Part shown: positions 1 to 9,731 of the stretch, piece after piece
Layout of the letters: each line of letters opens with the position of its first letter
How positions within the stretch are numbered: the first letter of the stretch is position 1
NCBI RefSeq assembly: GCF_945859705.1
Contig: NC_079137.1
Coordinates: 53,166,552-53,230,551 of the forward strand
Source: Episyrphus balteatus
Lineage: Eukaryota > Arthropoda > Insecta > Diptera > Syrphidae
DNA: 64,000 nucleotides
Direction of reading: 5' to 3'
Notes under the pieces: model-generated
The model's input: the letters and a program-made list of their open reading frames with translations, nothing else
Databases searched by the model: none
What the model was told of the DNA's origin: nothing
Made by a program: the position numbers and the translations under genes

Positions 1-985
1 AAAAGAAAGAACTTTTACCCTTTGAACTATTTGGGGATTCCATTTTATTGTAACTTTATTTATTTATTTTTTTTTGTTTTATGTTTTTACAAAAATAAAA
101 ATAAACGTAAAATGTCAGATTGAAAAGTGCATTTTGATTAAAAAAAAAAAATACAACAAGGAATGTTGAACTTTCCAATAAGACTTCCAAGTTCCAATGG
201 GTATGCACAACAAAACACTGGAAATATTTTACAGTAGAAACAACTTAATTAAAGTACGGACAAAAATTATATAATGTGTAAAATGATGCAAATACCATGT
301 CTATCTATTGGATTTTTAAAGCAAGAAATAAATGAATTAGAAGTGAAAAGCCGTCAACAGTGCTCTTGGAGTCAAGAAAAATGCACAGGAAAGTAAAAAA
401 GTAAGTGACAAATGAGTGAAAAATCTCCAATTTTTCGCTAGAGCTGCCTACTAAGGCCTAGTACGCTGCATGATGCGAAACGAAAAATTTTCAAGTCTTC
501 AAAGTCAACAGCGGACATGTTAACGAAAAAATACCATCAGGTAGCCAAATAAAAATAATATAAATATAAATAAAAAAATTCCAGAAAAAACATCCGAAAA
601 TAAAGCAAAAACAAAACAAATTTAATAAGATTTCGTTATAGAAATATTGTGTGGACATTTTCTTTTCGCTTCAGCTGCGTACTAGGCTCATTTTGTGCAA
701 AAACTTTCATAATTATGTGAAGTTTGTTTTCACGCCGACGACATTTCGAAATGAATATGAAAATGAAAAAGCGAAAAGAAAATTAAAAAAAAAAAGAAAA
801 CCAAATTCATTAAATTCAAAACAAATACACAAACCAAAATGTACCGACAGTAGGAACTCTGTTACTTAGTCACTAATGTAGTTTTTGGGTCAATACTAGA
901 CTACGGGAATTCATGAAACGATGTAAAAACTATGGGTAAATTTGTCAAAAATTTGTATGGATTTGACAGCTCGTTTAACACTTAT
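1..985. other. Left-end intergenic DNA with element fragments
   Basis: No gene is seen. Positions 340-540 hold a fragment related, in inverse orientation, to the element at 51904-52296 (shared GCCTAGTACGCTGC and GATGCGAAACGAAA). Positions 655-700 hold another GCTGCGTACTAGGC end. The rest is simple AT-rich sequence. Positions 930-985 form the left half of a repeat interrupted by the next element. Confidence 0.6.
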
Positions 986-1753
986 TAGGTGTGTTTTTTA
1001 TTACCACCGGTCTTAAGGCTTGGCCACACTGGAGGGTATGCGGTAGCGGTACGGGTAGAGGTGAGGGTACTTGTATGAAAAAAATTCCAAACTGACACAT
1101 CAACGTTCAGGTGTGGAATTTTTTTAGTACAAATATCGTTACCGTTATACCGCATACCCTCCGGTGTGGCCAAGCCTTTAAAGGCTTGGCCACACCGGAG
1201 GGTATGCGGTAGCGGTACGGGTAGAGGTAACGGTACTTGTATGAAAAAAATTCCAAACTGACATATCAACGTTCAGATGTGGAATTTTTTTCATACAAAT
1301 ATCGTTACCGCTACCCGTACCTCTACCGCATACCCTCCGGTGTGGCCAAGCCTTAACTGGATAAAAAAAACGCCTCGGGTCTTACCGAGAAAAATTGGCA
1401 GCACTGCATATTAAATGTTCCGAAATCAGCTGACACAAAAAAATAAAGAGTTGTCATATTTTTCGCTTTTAGGTTTTCTTTTGTGTTTTTGAAAAAAAAA
1501 GTTTAACTAACTATTAAATAAATATTTAAAATAATAATTGTCATTCCAAACATCAGTTTTGATGTTTTTAAACAAATTCTAAACAAGCAACGAACAAGTT
1601 AATTTGGTAGCACAGATTTAAATCTGTTGAAAAAGTTAAGCCCAGAAAATTCTCCGGGCTAAAGTGATGTTGCATTTAACTTGTAAATTGCTTAGCCCCG
1701 ACTGCGTTTTTTTTTTGTCCAGTTAAGACCGGTGGTAATAAAAAATACACCTA
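986..1753. mobile_element. TIR element (768 bp) interrupted by two palindromic elements
   Basis: The ends are inverted repeats TAGGTGTGTTTTTTATTACC / GGTAATAAAAAATACACCTA, extending through ACCGGTCTTAA with one mismatch in 31. TTAT flanks both sides (982-985, 1754-1757), so the target duplication is TTAT or TTA; a PIF/Harbinger-like origin is possible. The left inverted repeat is split by a 340-bp insertion of the palindromic pair and resumes at 1353 (TTAACTGGATAAAA). No coding capacity. A related uninterrupted copy of the host repeat exists at about 3310-3430. Confidence 0.85.
1013..1356. mobile_element. Two tandem TTAA-flanked palindromic MITEs
   Basis: Copy 1 is 1017-1177 and copy 2 is 1183-1352. 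Each is a near-perfect palindrome with ends GGCTTGGCCACACCGGAGGG / CCCTCCGGTGTGGCCAAGCC. TTAA stands at 1013-1016, 1178-1181 and 1353-1356, so the copies share the middle TTAA. TTAA duplication is the hallmark of piggyBac-type (also Kolobok) transposition. No coding capacity. Confidence 0.85.
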
Positions 1754-1757
1754 TTAT

Positions 1758-3424
1758 CGTTTTACCAGGTTTACCAAGAGTTTACGCCGTTGCATGAATA
1801 CCCTTATTATTTGATTTTTTTGTATTCACAGAACGAGAATCGCTTTTTCAGATCAAATGAACCGAAAAAGTGAAACCAATGCGTGAAAGCGAAATATTTT
1901 TTTTGATTCAGTTATTCACATGTCACTCTACTCGACGAGCTTTTGAATGGAATCTCAGCTGATTGTTGGTATGTCATTTATTTCAGAAAAAAATAATAAA
2001 ATATTAGGGGTATTTATGAAACTGTATATACCCAGCAAACGCAGAACTACAGAAAAAACCGGTGAAATATGTACGTAAAAGAAGTACTTCTTTTCCACTG
2101 AAAAAAGATAGGAGCCCGGGAAAAAACTCAGTTATATACTTTCTGTATATAAGAATACGTGAAGCAGCTATCTCTTTCTTGCATGCAAGATGAAATAAAT
2201 TTCCCCTCCATTAATAGTACAGACAAATGTACTTCAAAAGTGCATCAGCGAAGCACTTCTGGAAGTGGTTCTGATGTACATTTTGCAGTACTTTTTTACC
2301 TACAGAAAAAGCACTGAAACTTGTACTTTTAAAGTACTTATTTGGAGCACTTTCATCGGTTTATATCCGTACTGCTAAAATCTATATTTTAATTTCATCT
2401 GAAAATAAAAAAATCTTCAAAACAAACAAACAATTTTTTTAAACAACTATTCTTTAATATTTTATTGGAAAAACACAAAATAGTTTAAAAAAAAAAAAAA
2501 AAAAAAATAAATAAAAAAAAGAGATCCTTGGGTACGCGACTGTAGCCTGGCCAGTTAAGAAAAATGAAAAAGAAAAAAATACTCTGCAGTCTGCACTTTG
2601 GTGGTAGTTTTTTTATCTTGTTTTGATTTTTTTTTTGTAAATGCTCAATGTTGAAGCTGCTGTTAACTCAGTCAATGATGTCTGGAATTGATCGCCACTA
2701 AAAGACATAAAAATCAACAACTTTATAATTTATCAATTTTATAATCAGCATACCTTTATTTTCCAAATCAATTGGTGGTTGTTTTTGTGTCATTTTTTTT
2801 CTAAATGCACAAGGCTGAGGCTGTGCATTTTGATGGTGGAAATGGTGGTGGAATTTATGTGGCGTGCCGAAGAATTTGTGCGGTAGATTGTTTTTTTTTT
2901 AGAAAATAGTTTTCACAAAGAACACTGAGAAGATTTTATTTATTTTTTAAGTTAAATTGTTCTATTTATCTATCAAATGGAGCACAGAAATGTTTTTTTT
3001 CTTAACGAATATGTTGCTGCGGCTATCAAGGTTTCACTAGAAAATATAAAATGCAGGAAAGGTCAAATCAATGGCGCGCCGCCATTACAAAAGAGACAAA
3101 ACTTTGTGCATTGCATACATCGCTCTCTTTTCCTCCCATTTACCAAAGAGTTTATTTTTTTCAGGAGAAACAAAACTACAATATTTTGAGGGGAGAGATT
3201 TTGGTAAATAAGGAAACACATACACCTACAAAGTATAGACTTTGTTGGTGGTTGTAATTTCCCCTAAACTACTGAGGTTTGGTTTGCAGGGTAAGCTCTG
3301 GGTAAATATGGTAATTGTGGTAAAGTGGTAAATGTGTCAAAATTTTGTATGAGTTTGACAGTTCGTTTTTTTTTTTACCATTTTACCAGGTTTACTCAAA
3401 GTTTACACCGTTGCATGAAAATCC
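1758..3424. other. Intergenic AT-rich DNA
   Basis: No gene is supported. Positions 1758-1805 continue the repeat interrupted at 986. Positions 3310-3430 are a second copy of it (TTTACCAGGTTTAC, ACCGTTGCATGAA) without the insertion. Positions 2486-2520 are long A runs. Positions 2640-2890 have a weak exon-like stretch on the minus strand that does not hold up. Confidence 0.5.
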
Positions 3425-3871
3425 CCCAACTAGCACAACAGCTTCTATAAATTGAGATCTCGCAGGTCCTGCTTTGTATACAGCTTGTATTAAGCTTGCT
3501 TCAGAATTTAATCGCTTATAGAAGTTCGGACTTGTTTAATAACTTCTAATAAGTTGTATAATATCAGGTCAAAGGATAAAATTCATGATTTAAAACCTGC
3601 TACAAAAGAATTCTTTTTTGTTTTTGTAGTTCTTTTTTTTTTTTAATTTCGATAAGACATGTATTAAAGAGCTATACAAGCTGTTCCGAAGCTATCTGTC
3701 AAATCTCAAATCTTCGGTAGAGCTTCGGTAAAGCTTCGTTTAAGATCCTTATAGAGAGTCAAACTTGTATAACGTTCTCCTTTTTCCATGCCCAACAACC
3801 TTACTAAAGTTTAAAAGAAGCTGAAATGTAGCTTTTGTAATACCTTAACCGAAGCTGAAATGTTAGTTGGG
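3425..3871. mobile_element. Short TIR element (about 447 bp)
   Basis: The ends are CCCAACTAGCACAACAGCTTC / GAAGCTGAAATGTTAGTTGGG, inverted with a few mismatches. The interior repeats AAGCTTCG-like words in both orientations. No open frame; target duplication unclear. Confidence 0.5.
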
Positions 3872-4325
3872 CCCTCTTCGATTTGTTGTTAATCAAAAAT
3901 GAATTTTATTGAAATGCATCATTTTGCAGAGATTTTTGTTCTGAAAATGAAATTTAACTATGCATGAGAATGTTGTTGCTGTTTCTTCTATTATTTTTCC
4001 ACAAGCAAGAAAGAGAAATGACAAAGATAAATGCGTAAAAACTCCAATAGTGACACTTTATGGCCTTTGTGTGAATTGGGTGTGAGAAGAAGAAGAACAG
4101 AGTTTTCCAGTAGAATGAAATAACGCAGCCACTTAAACATAAAATCATCATTGCAAAAAATCGTCAAATGTAAACTCCGACTAATGATAATGTAGATTTT
4201 CTGTCACAATATCCAGTCGAAACGCCTCATTATGTTCTGACCTTAATAACACCACTGTCACTTTCATCTCAACAGGTAGAAATTTACCGACACATTTTTT
4301 TTTTCAAATTGAAGTTTGTTTTGTA

Positions 4326-4339
4326 TTTGGGCGCCAAAA
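4326..4339. promoter_or_regulatory. E2F-like site upstream of Cut8
   Basis: TTTGGGCGCCAAAA is a palindromic match to the E2F consensus TTTSSCGC, about 290 bp before the Cut8 start codon. Control of a mitotic proteasome tether by E2F would be reasonable, but only the motif is seen. Confidence 0.4.
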
Positions 4340-4359
4340 CTGATGCATTTGCAAATAAT

Positions 4360-4474
4360 TGTTAATTTTTGTGTGTTTAATTTGCTGATAGAAAGAAAAA
4401 ACTAAAAAACAATTATGTTAATTTTTGTGTGTTTAATTTGCTGATAGAAAGAAAAAACTAAAAAACAATTATGT
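4360..4474. repeat. Tandem duplication (2 x about 58 bp) upstream of Cut8
   Basis: The block beginning GTTAATTTTTGTGTGTTTAA and ending ACTAAAAAACAATTAT occurs twice back to back, virtually identical, which implies a recent slippage or duplication event. It lies between the E2F-like site and the start codon, probably in the promoter or 5' UTR. Confidence 0.85.
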
Positions 4475-4623
4475 TGGATCAAAAGCATTTATTTATTAAA
4501 ACAACTATATGAAAAAGTAAACTATTCACTTGAGCGTTGTTTCAATAATTTGCATGTGAATTTATTTGACTAAAGCATTCGCTTTTTTGGACAAAAAAAA
4601 AAAACAAAGTAAAACTTTTCACA

Positions 4624-7600
4624 ATGGCTTCACCTCGCAACACAAGAATAGCCTTATCCGAAATCCCCGATCGTTTGGAACTCCTCCGAGTGGCAACAAC
4701 ACCAACTAACCCCGAAGCCGATGAACCAACTCCGGCCAATATTCTCAATCAAACAATCTTCGATAATGCCATTAATAACATGTCCTTGGAACATGAGTCT
4801 CCAATTGCTTCACCTGATGAAATTGTTATCAAACAAAGGGGACGACGTCGTTTTACGTTGACATGGTCCCCAGACAAGTTTTCAACACAGAGTCCCTTTC
4901 AGAAAACTCCAACTAAAATAGCTACTCATATGACATTGAGAAGTTCCCCGCGCAAAAGGCTTTTAATGACTGAAACGCCTTTTAACAAATCATCACCAAT
5001 TGACTCGAGTGTTGGGGATAGTATTCCAAAGCTATCTGGGTTTAGGTCGCCGTGTAATATGACTCCAATTGTTAAAAGGCTAAAACTTGACGAAACTCCG
5101 GTGGCTCAAACTAATCGCAACATCAATTTGAATTTGATGTTGAAAGGACTCAGTCACAATCAACTTGTCGACATGATTGGCAATCTAGTGGCTAAAGATT
5201 CGAGGCTAGAAGAGGTGATTCGAAGTGATTTTCCAATGCCAGATATTGGGTAAGTAATGAATTCATTAGGGTGCGCCTTATATTGGGTAAATTTTTTTTT
5301 TGTAAATTTTGGGCTCAACTTTCCTTTAGGGTCGCACGAATTTTAATACGCGAATAATTTTATGTGAAAGATTAATGACTAAAAGTAATAAAAATAACAA
5401 TTTTAAAGTTAGGAAACGTGTATTTATATTTTTAATTAATTTTTTAAAGTTCATTTTTTCATACAAATGCATGCAAATGACGACCGCGAAGAAAAAAAAA
5501 ATTTTTTTGAAGTTCTTTTTACATACCCAAACTTGTCCCCACCTCAAATCCTATAGTGAGCCCAAGCAGGGGGGTTGCAGGGGGGCAGCATGCCCCCCCA
5601 TACGCATCTCAACTTTTATACGCCTCAAACTTCAAATTCTTCTTGGTCGTTATTGCATACATTTTGTATGAAAAATTTAAATATTTATTTTTTAATCATA
5701 CTTAGGGCCAATTTTTCAATAGTCAGATAAACCTCAGATAGAGCTTATTACTAGGAATAAAAGTTTTTTTTATATTGACATTTATTTCTCTGATAGTCTA
5801 ACTGACGATTGAAAAATCAGGGCTTAGGGGTGTTTCCTAACCTTAATATTTTAGAGGTATTCTATTGAAACCCTAAGCTCACTGTAAAAAATAAAATCAC
5901 AACTCTTTGCGTGCGACCCTAATGGAAAGTCGCCCCAAATTTTGTTCTGTGTCGTGTGATAAAAATGGTCTGAAAAATTTGTAAAAATTGAATAATATCA
6001 CTGGTCCACTAGGACATCCTCCTTTTAATACACTCCTTTTCATCAGAATAGGTACACAACTTTTCAAATGTTCAGTATTCCTTTTTTCCTTACAGTGTAG
6101 GAAAAATAATAATTGCTTCTCTTTGGCAAAGCATTTCATATCGAAAAACTGAGTTATTTTTTTGTTTCATCAGAATAGGTACACATAGAGAATGATGTCA
6201 AAGTGGTCCATGAAATGAATTTGAATCAAGTTCTTCTTAAAAATGAATTTTAATTATTTTAATTTTTGTATAGTGGCGTTTTTATTCATAAAAAATAACG
6301 AAACTGTCCAGGAATTGCATTGTTAAATCTCTCTATGCAATCTATCTGAATCTCTTCCCTAAATTGTTAAATGGTGGGTTAGGGAATATTTTTGTCTTAA
6401 AATCGACTCTCACAAAATTCATCAGTACGGGCTAGCCATTTCCAAACATTTTCAACAAGGTTCAGGGTTGTTTTCTATGGTAGATACTCAAGTACTTTCT
6501 AAATTAGCACTTCCTCCCAATATTTTACAGAGCATTTTTTGTGGTAGGAGGCGTGGTCCTGTTAAAAAATTCAGAATACTGGTTCACAAATACTAGAGAA
6601 TTAAGGAAAAGTTTCTTGAATATGCATTTACAAATAATTGTGACCATTCTTCACGTTTAAAATTCATTATTTGTATTATCGTAGAAGATTACTTTCTTCC
6701 ATGCCTTAACACTTCTTTTTTAACAATGAAGTTGGTCTCAAAATGGTTTCTCCTTTCGCAGAATGTTAAACTGATAGTTTAACTCACCAAGGACATCAAA
6801 ATTAAATGTTCGTTGATCCAAAAATAACAGAAATACCACTCAACTTTTCATGTGGTAAAGGATTTCAAAAACCTTAAACGCATACAATTCTGTTCTTGGT
6901 GTAGTAATGGTGTCTTTTCAAAATTCAGCCATTTTAGAAGATTGGGACTAATGACCATTCTATTTACTGTCCTAAAATTACAAATAACAACTGTTTTTCA
7001 CTTTTATTCTTGTCGTTAATCCACCAAAACTGGTAGCACATGTAAAAATTTACTCGTCTAAGAGTGTTTTTTTTTGCATTTTTGTACAACCATTCATTTT
7101 TTTACCCCCAGAATGTTTTTATCTGAAGTCGAAATTTTTTTTAACCATACCAGTATTGGTGGATCCTTCTTTGTTTGTTTTATTTCTTAAGGTGTTTTCG
7201 CCAAAATTTAGCGATTTTAACCCACCCATGCTTTTCAATATGGTAGTATGATTATTAAATTACACTTAGGAAAGTCCAGTTATTTCTTTTAATGGTAAAT
7301 TTGCCCGAAATCCACAAAAACATTATATATAACAAGGGTGTACCTATTCTGATGAAGAAAGAAATAAGTTAATTTTTCCTCAAAAAATACTTTAGGGTAA
7401 TTCCATGAAAAAGTGGACACGAATTTTGAACAAATTATGCAGTCTTTTTTACTTTTTTTATTAGCAAATTTCTATTTACAAACGTCAACTCTTTTTGCAA
7501 GTTGCAAGAAGAGATTCTTTGTTGTATTCCCTTATGGATAGACATCAAATTCAGGGAGTTTAAATAATCTTAAAGCATTTTTATAGCATAAGCTTGCCAA

Positions 7601-9731
7601 CAACAGAAGAATTTCAGATGAAAATGACGGAAAAACAAGGAAACTAAAAACATGATGAGTCTAATAGTGACGATGACAACACCCCCTCGTTATTGGTAAA
7701 ATAAATTAACATTTAAGCAAGCTTCGTTACACAATATTCGATTTAAAAAAAAATTGAGTGAAAATGCATCTTTTCTTTACATTTACAACTACAAATCACA
7801 GGTAACATGAGTTACCAAAATAATGTAACGTGAGTTACCTAAATATTTTAAAAATTTTCCTCGAAATATTGAAAAAATGTTTCGTTTTGTCACTTATATT
7901 AAAAGCTTGTATTTTTTTATGTATGGAATCTTCTTTAAAAACAAATAAAGATTCTTAATTTCACATAAAAACTTCATACTGTCGGACTCTTAAAATTCGT
8001 GTCCGATTTTTGTAACGTGAGTTACCATCAAACTTTTATTTTTCCCAAGCAAATGTTAAAAATAAAGTAAATTTTTTTAGTTAATTATGAAAGTAATAGT
8101 TATGCTCTATTCATGGATAGTAATTTCGTATCAATTTACATTAAAATTGACAAAAAAAAAATTATTTATGTGTTGGAAATTTTTGTGAATGTAACGTGAG
8201 TTACCATGGAATTGCCCTTTACCAGAAAAACAATGGGAAAGTTATGGTTCATTTTGAAATAGTTTTAGCCTTTGCTTTACCTTACATCTTAAACTACCAA
8301 AAAACAATAAAACCTTATTAGGTCACGCACCACTATTGGCGACAAACGATGAATGAAAATTTGAAAAGTTGTGTACCTATTCTGATGAAAAGGAGTGTAA
8401 AACTATACTTTTCTATAGTATTTTTGTAGGTATGTCGATTCCGAATCCGAAGACAGAATTGGCACGTCACGTTTTTAAGATATTCCCGTTAGAAAATCTC
8501 AAAAACCCATTTTTGTTTGCTGTTTCGAAGATATATGTATTTAGGCATATGGTTATCTTTTTCAACTAAATTTGTTACGGTTTATAAAAGAACTTGTTTT
8601 TTTTTTCTTTCAAATTCAGTTTCAATCTTCTCAATATCTTATTTCTTCTCAGAGATATCTAAATTTAAGTAAGTTTAGTAGGTTTAGCATGTAATCTTTA
8701 AAAAATCATATTTCTTTCTCCCATGAACAAAAGTATAATTTTTCTAATGGATTTTAGTATGCTGATTTTGAATCCGAATTCAAAAAATTTCGGTCAGCTC
8801 TCGTTTTTGAGATATGTATAGTAGTTTTCTTGAGATTTAAAAAAAAACTTATTTTGTGATCCTTTAATGTGTATATCTTAAAGTCCTGACCTGATAGAAT
8901 TTTTTTGACTTTAGATTCGAACTCAGCACATCAAAAACCATAACAAACAAAATGAAATCAAAACTCTCTAAACATTTTGGAAGGAATATTGAAAAATTTT
9001 GTACAAGTGGCACGAGATTCTCAAAGAAGTTTATTAGTGATTGTTGAAGATTCACTAATATAGTTCTTGCTATTTGGGCTGACCAGGTTAATTTTCAAAG
9101 CCCGGTAGCGACCTCTTAATTTTATCGGATTTAGAAATTATTTTTTGCCATTCTTTTTCATGTGATGAAACCAGTTGATTTGTTGGGAGAATGTAATTTC
9201 AAAAGTTTTAAAATAAGGCGCACCTTAGAATCTATCATCATTACTTGATTTAACTTAATTTCTTGTTTTTCTTTGATTTGAAGGTATTTGGAAGATGAAT
9301 TGATTTTGTGTAAACGCAATATCTTCAAAAGTCTCCCTACATCACGTTTATGCAAGAAGACAGATAGCACTGCTTATGCTAAAGCTGTAATGCATGTATC
9401 AGCTTTTAAGACAGCCTTGATGAGCCACACACGCAAACTACACGATTCATCACACTGGGATGCTCTACTCGACTATGTTCTGATGGCTTGGAACTATGTT
9501 CGAGCCACACCCATTTGGGATAATAATTCGCACAATGCTATTCGGAGGCAATGTTTTAAAATTTTAACTTGCCATTGTGTAGCTGCACTCAAACATGGTG
9601 GACTTAGAGTTGGCACTCAAAGACTCAATAATTTGGAAAGAAATTTAGCGGAATGGTCCAAGGATCATGAGGATGTTTTGTCGTGTGTGAATGCTCTTAA
9701 TAAAACATTTAATTTCCGAACGAGTATGTAG
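4624..9731 (+). CDS. Cut8: Cut8/Sts1-family tethering factor for the nuclear proteasome, two exons
   Basis: Exons 4624-5249 and 9284-9731. The donor is GG|GTAAGT and the acceptor TTTGAAG|G; the split glycine codon joins in frame to give 357 aa ending at the TAG 9729-9731. Residues 1 to about 165 are low-complexity, rich in S/T-P sites and basic residues (RSSPRKR, MTPIVKRLKL), as expected for a disordered nuclear segment. From about 168 (LKGLSHNQLVDMIGNLV) to the end the protein is helical and matches what I know of the Cut8 dimer and helical-bundle region. In fission yeast Cut8 holds 26S proteasomes at the nuclear envelope and is needed for anaphase; flies have one orthologue. A 56-bp tandem duplication and an E2F-like site lie upstream. 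AATAAA at 9876-9881 probably ends the transcript. The 4034-bp intron is nearly all transposon. Family assignment is by recognition, not by search. Confidence 0.9.
6285..7330 (-). pseudogene. Tc1-like transposase relic
   Basis: On the minus strand about 6560 down to 6285 reads, with several stops, QDHASYHKK ... VKYWEEVLI ... NLVENVWKWLA ... FREEIQIDCIERFNNAIPGQ. This parallels the Tc1 block with the second catalytic Asp (QDxAxxH), NPxxNxxENxW and the C-terminal helix. In-frame stops replace several residues, and N-terminal parts towards 7330 are more decayed. Inactive. Confidence 0.75.
7395..8217. mobile_element. 823-bp non-autonomous element, copy 1
   Basis: The ends GGGTAATTCCATG / CATGGAATTGCCC are 13-bp inverted repeats with one mismatch, flanked by TTTA on both sides (7391-7394, 8218-8221). 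It contains four copies of a 16-bp motif TGTAACGTGAGTTACC or its GGTAACATGAGTTACC variant (7801, 7824, 8011, 8190). The copy at 44923 is similar over its full length. No open frame. It is inserted in the Tc1-like element and so is younger. The 4-bp duplication fits few superfamilies (for example Sola1 or Ginger); not assigned. Confidence 0.85.

Larger units (their letters stand above)
6031..8397 (-). mobile_element. Decayed Tc1-like transposon with a nested element
   Basis: The ends CACTCCTTTTCATCAGAATA and its inverse at 8378-8397 are flanked by TA (6029-6030, 8398-8399), the Tc1/mariner target. Internal copies of CATCAGAATAGGTACACA near 6168 and 7341 give the IR/DR layout seen in several Tc1 groups. 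Subtracting the 823-bp nested element leaves about 1.54 kb, a normal Tc1 size. Confidence 0.8.
5267..9227. mobile_element. Nested transposon insertion filling the Cut8 intron
   Basis: The ends TAGGGTGCGCCTTAT (5267-5281) and ATAAGGCGCACCTTA (9213-9227) are inverted, 14 of 15. The flanks GAATTCAT and GAATCTAT match at 6 of 8 positions, compatible with an old 8-bp hAT-type duplication. Removing the insertion and one flank leaves an intron of about 65 bp, normal for a fly. It contains an inverted repeat at about 5303-5944 (TTTAGGGTCGCACG / CGTGCGACCCTAA), the Tc1-like element and a dispersed repeat at 8410-9060. Confidence 0.6.

Noticed and set aside
985..1269. 94-codon minus-strand frame
   Set aside because: Produced by the palindromic TTAA elements.
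2655..2885. Minus-strand exon-like stretch (HHHFHHQNAQPQPCA, MTQKQPPIDLENK) with GTATGC donor and TTTTAG acceptor
   Set aside because: The frame meets a stop eight codons after the putative splice and no upstream acceptor or wider coding context exists.
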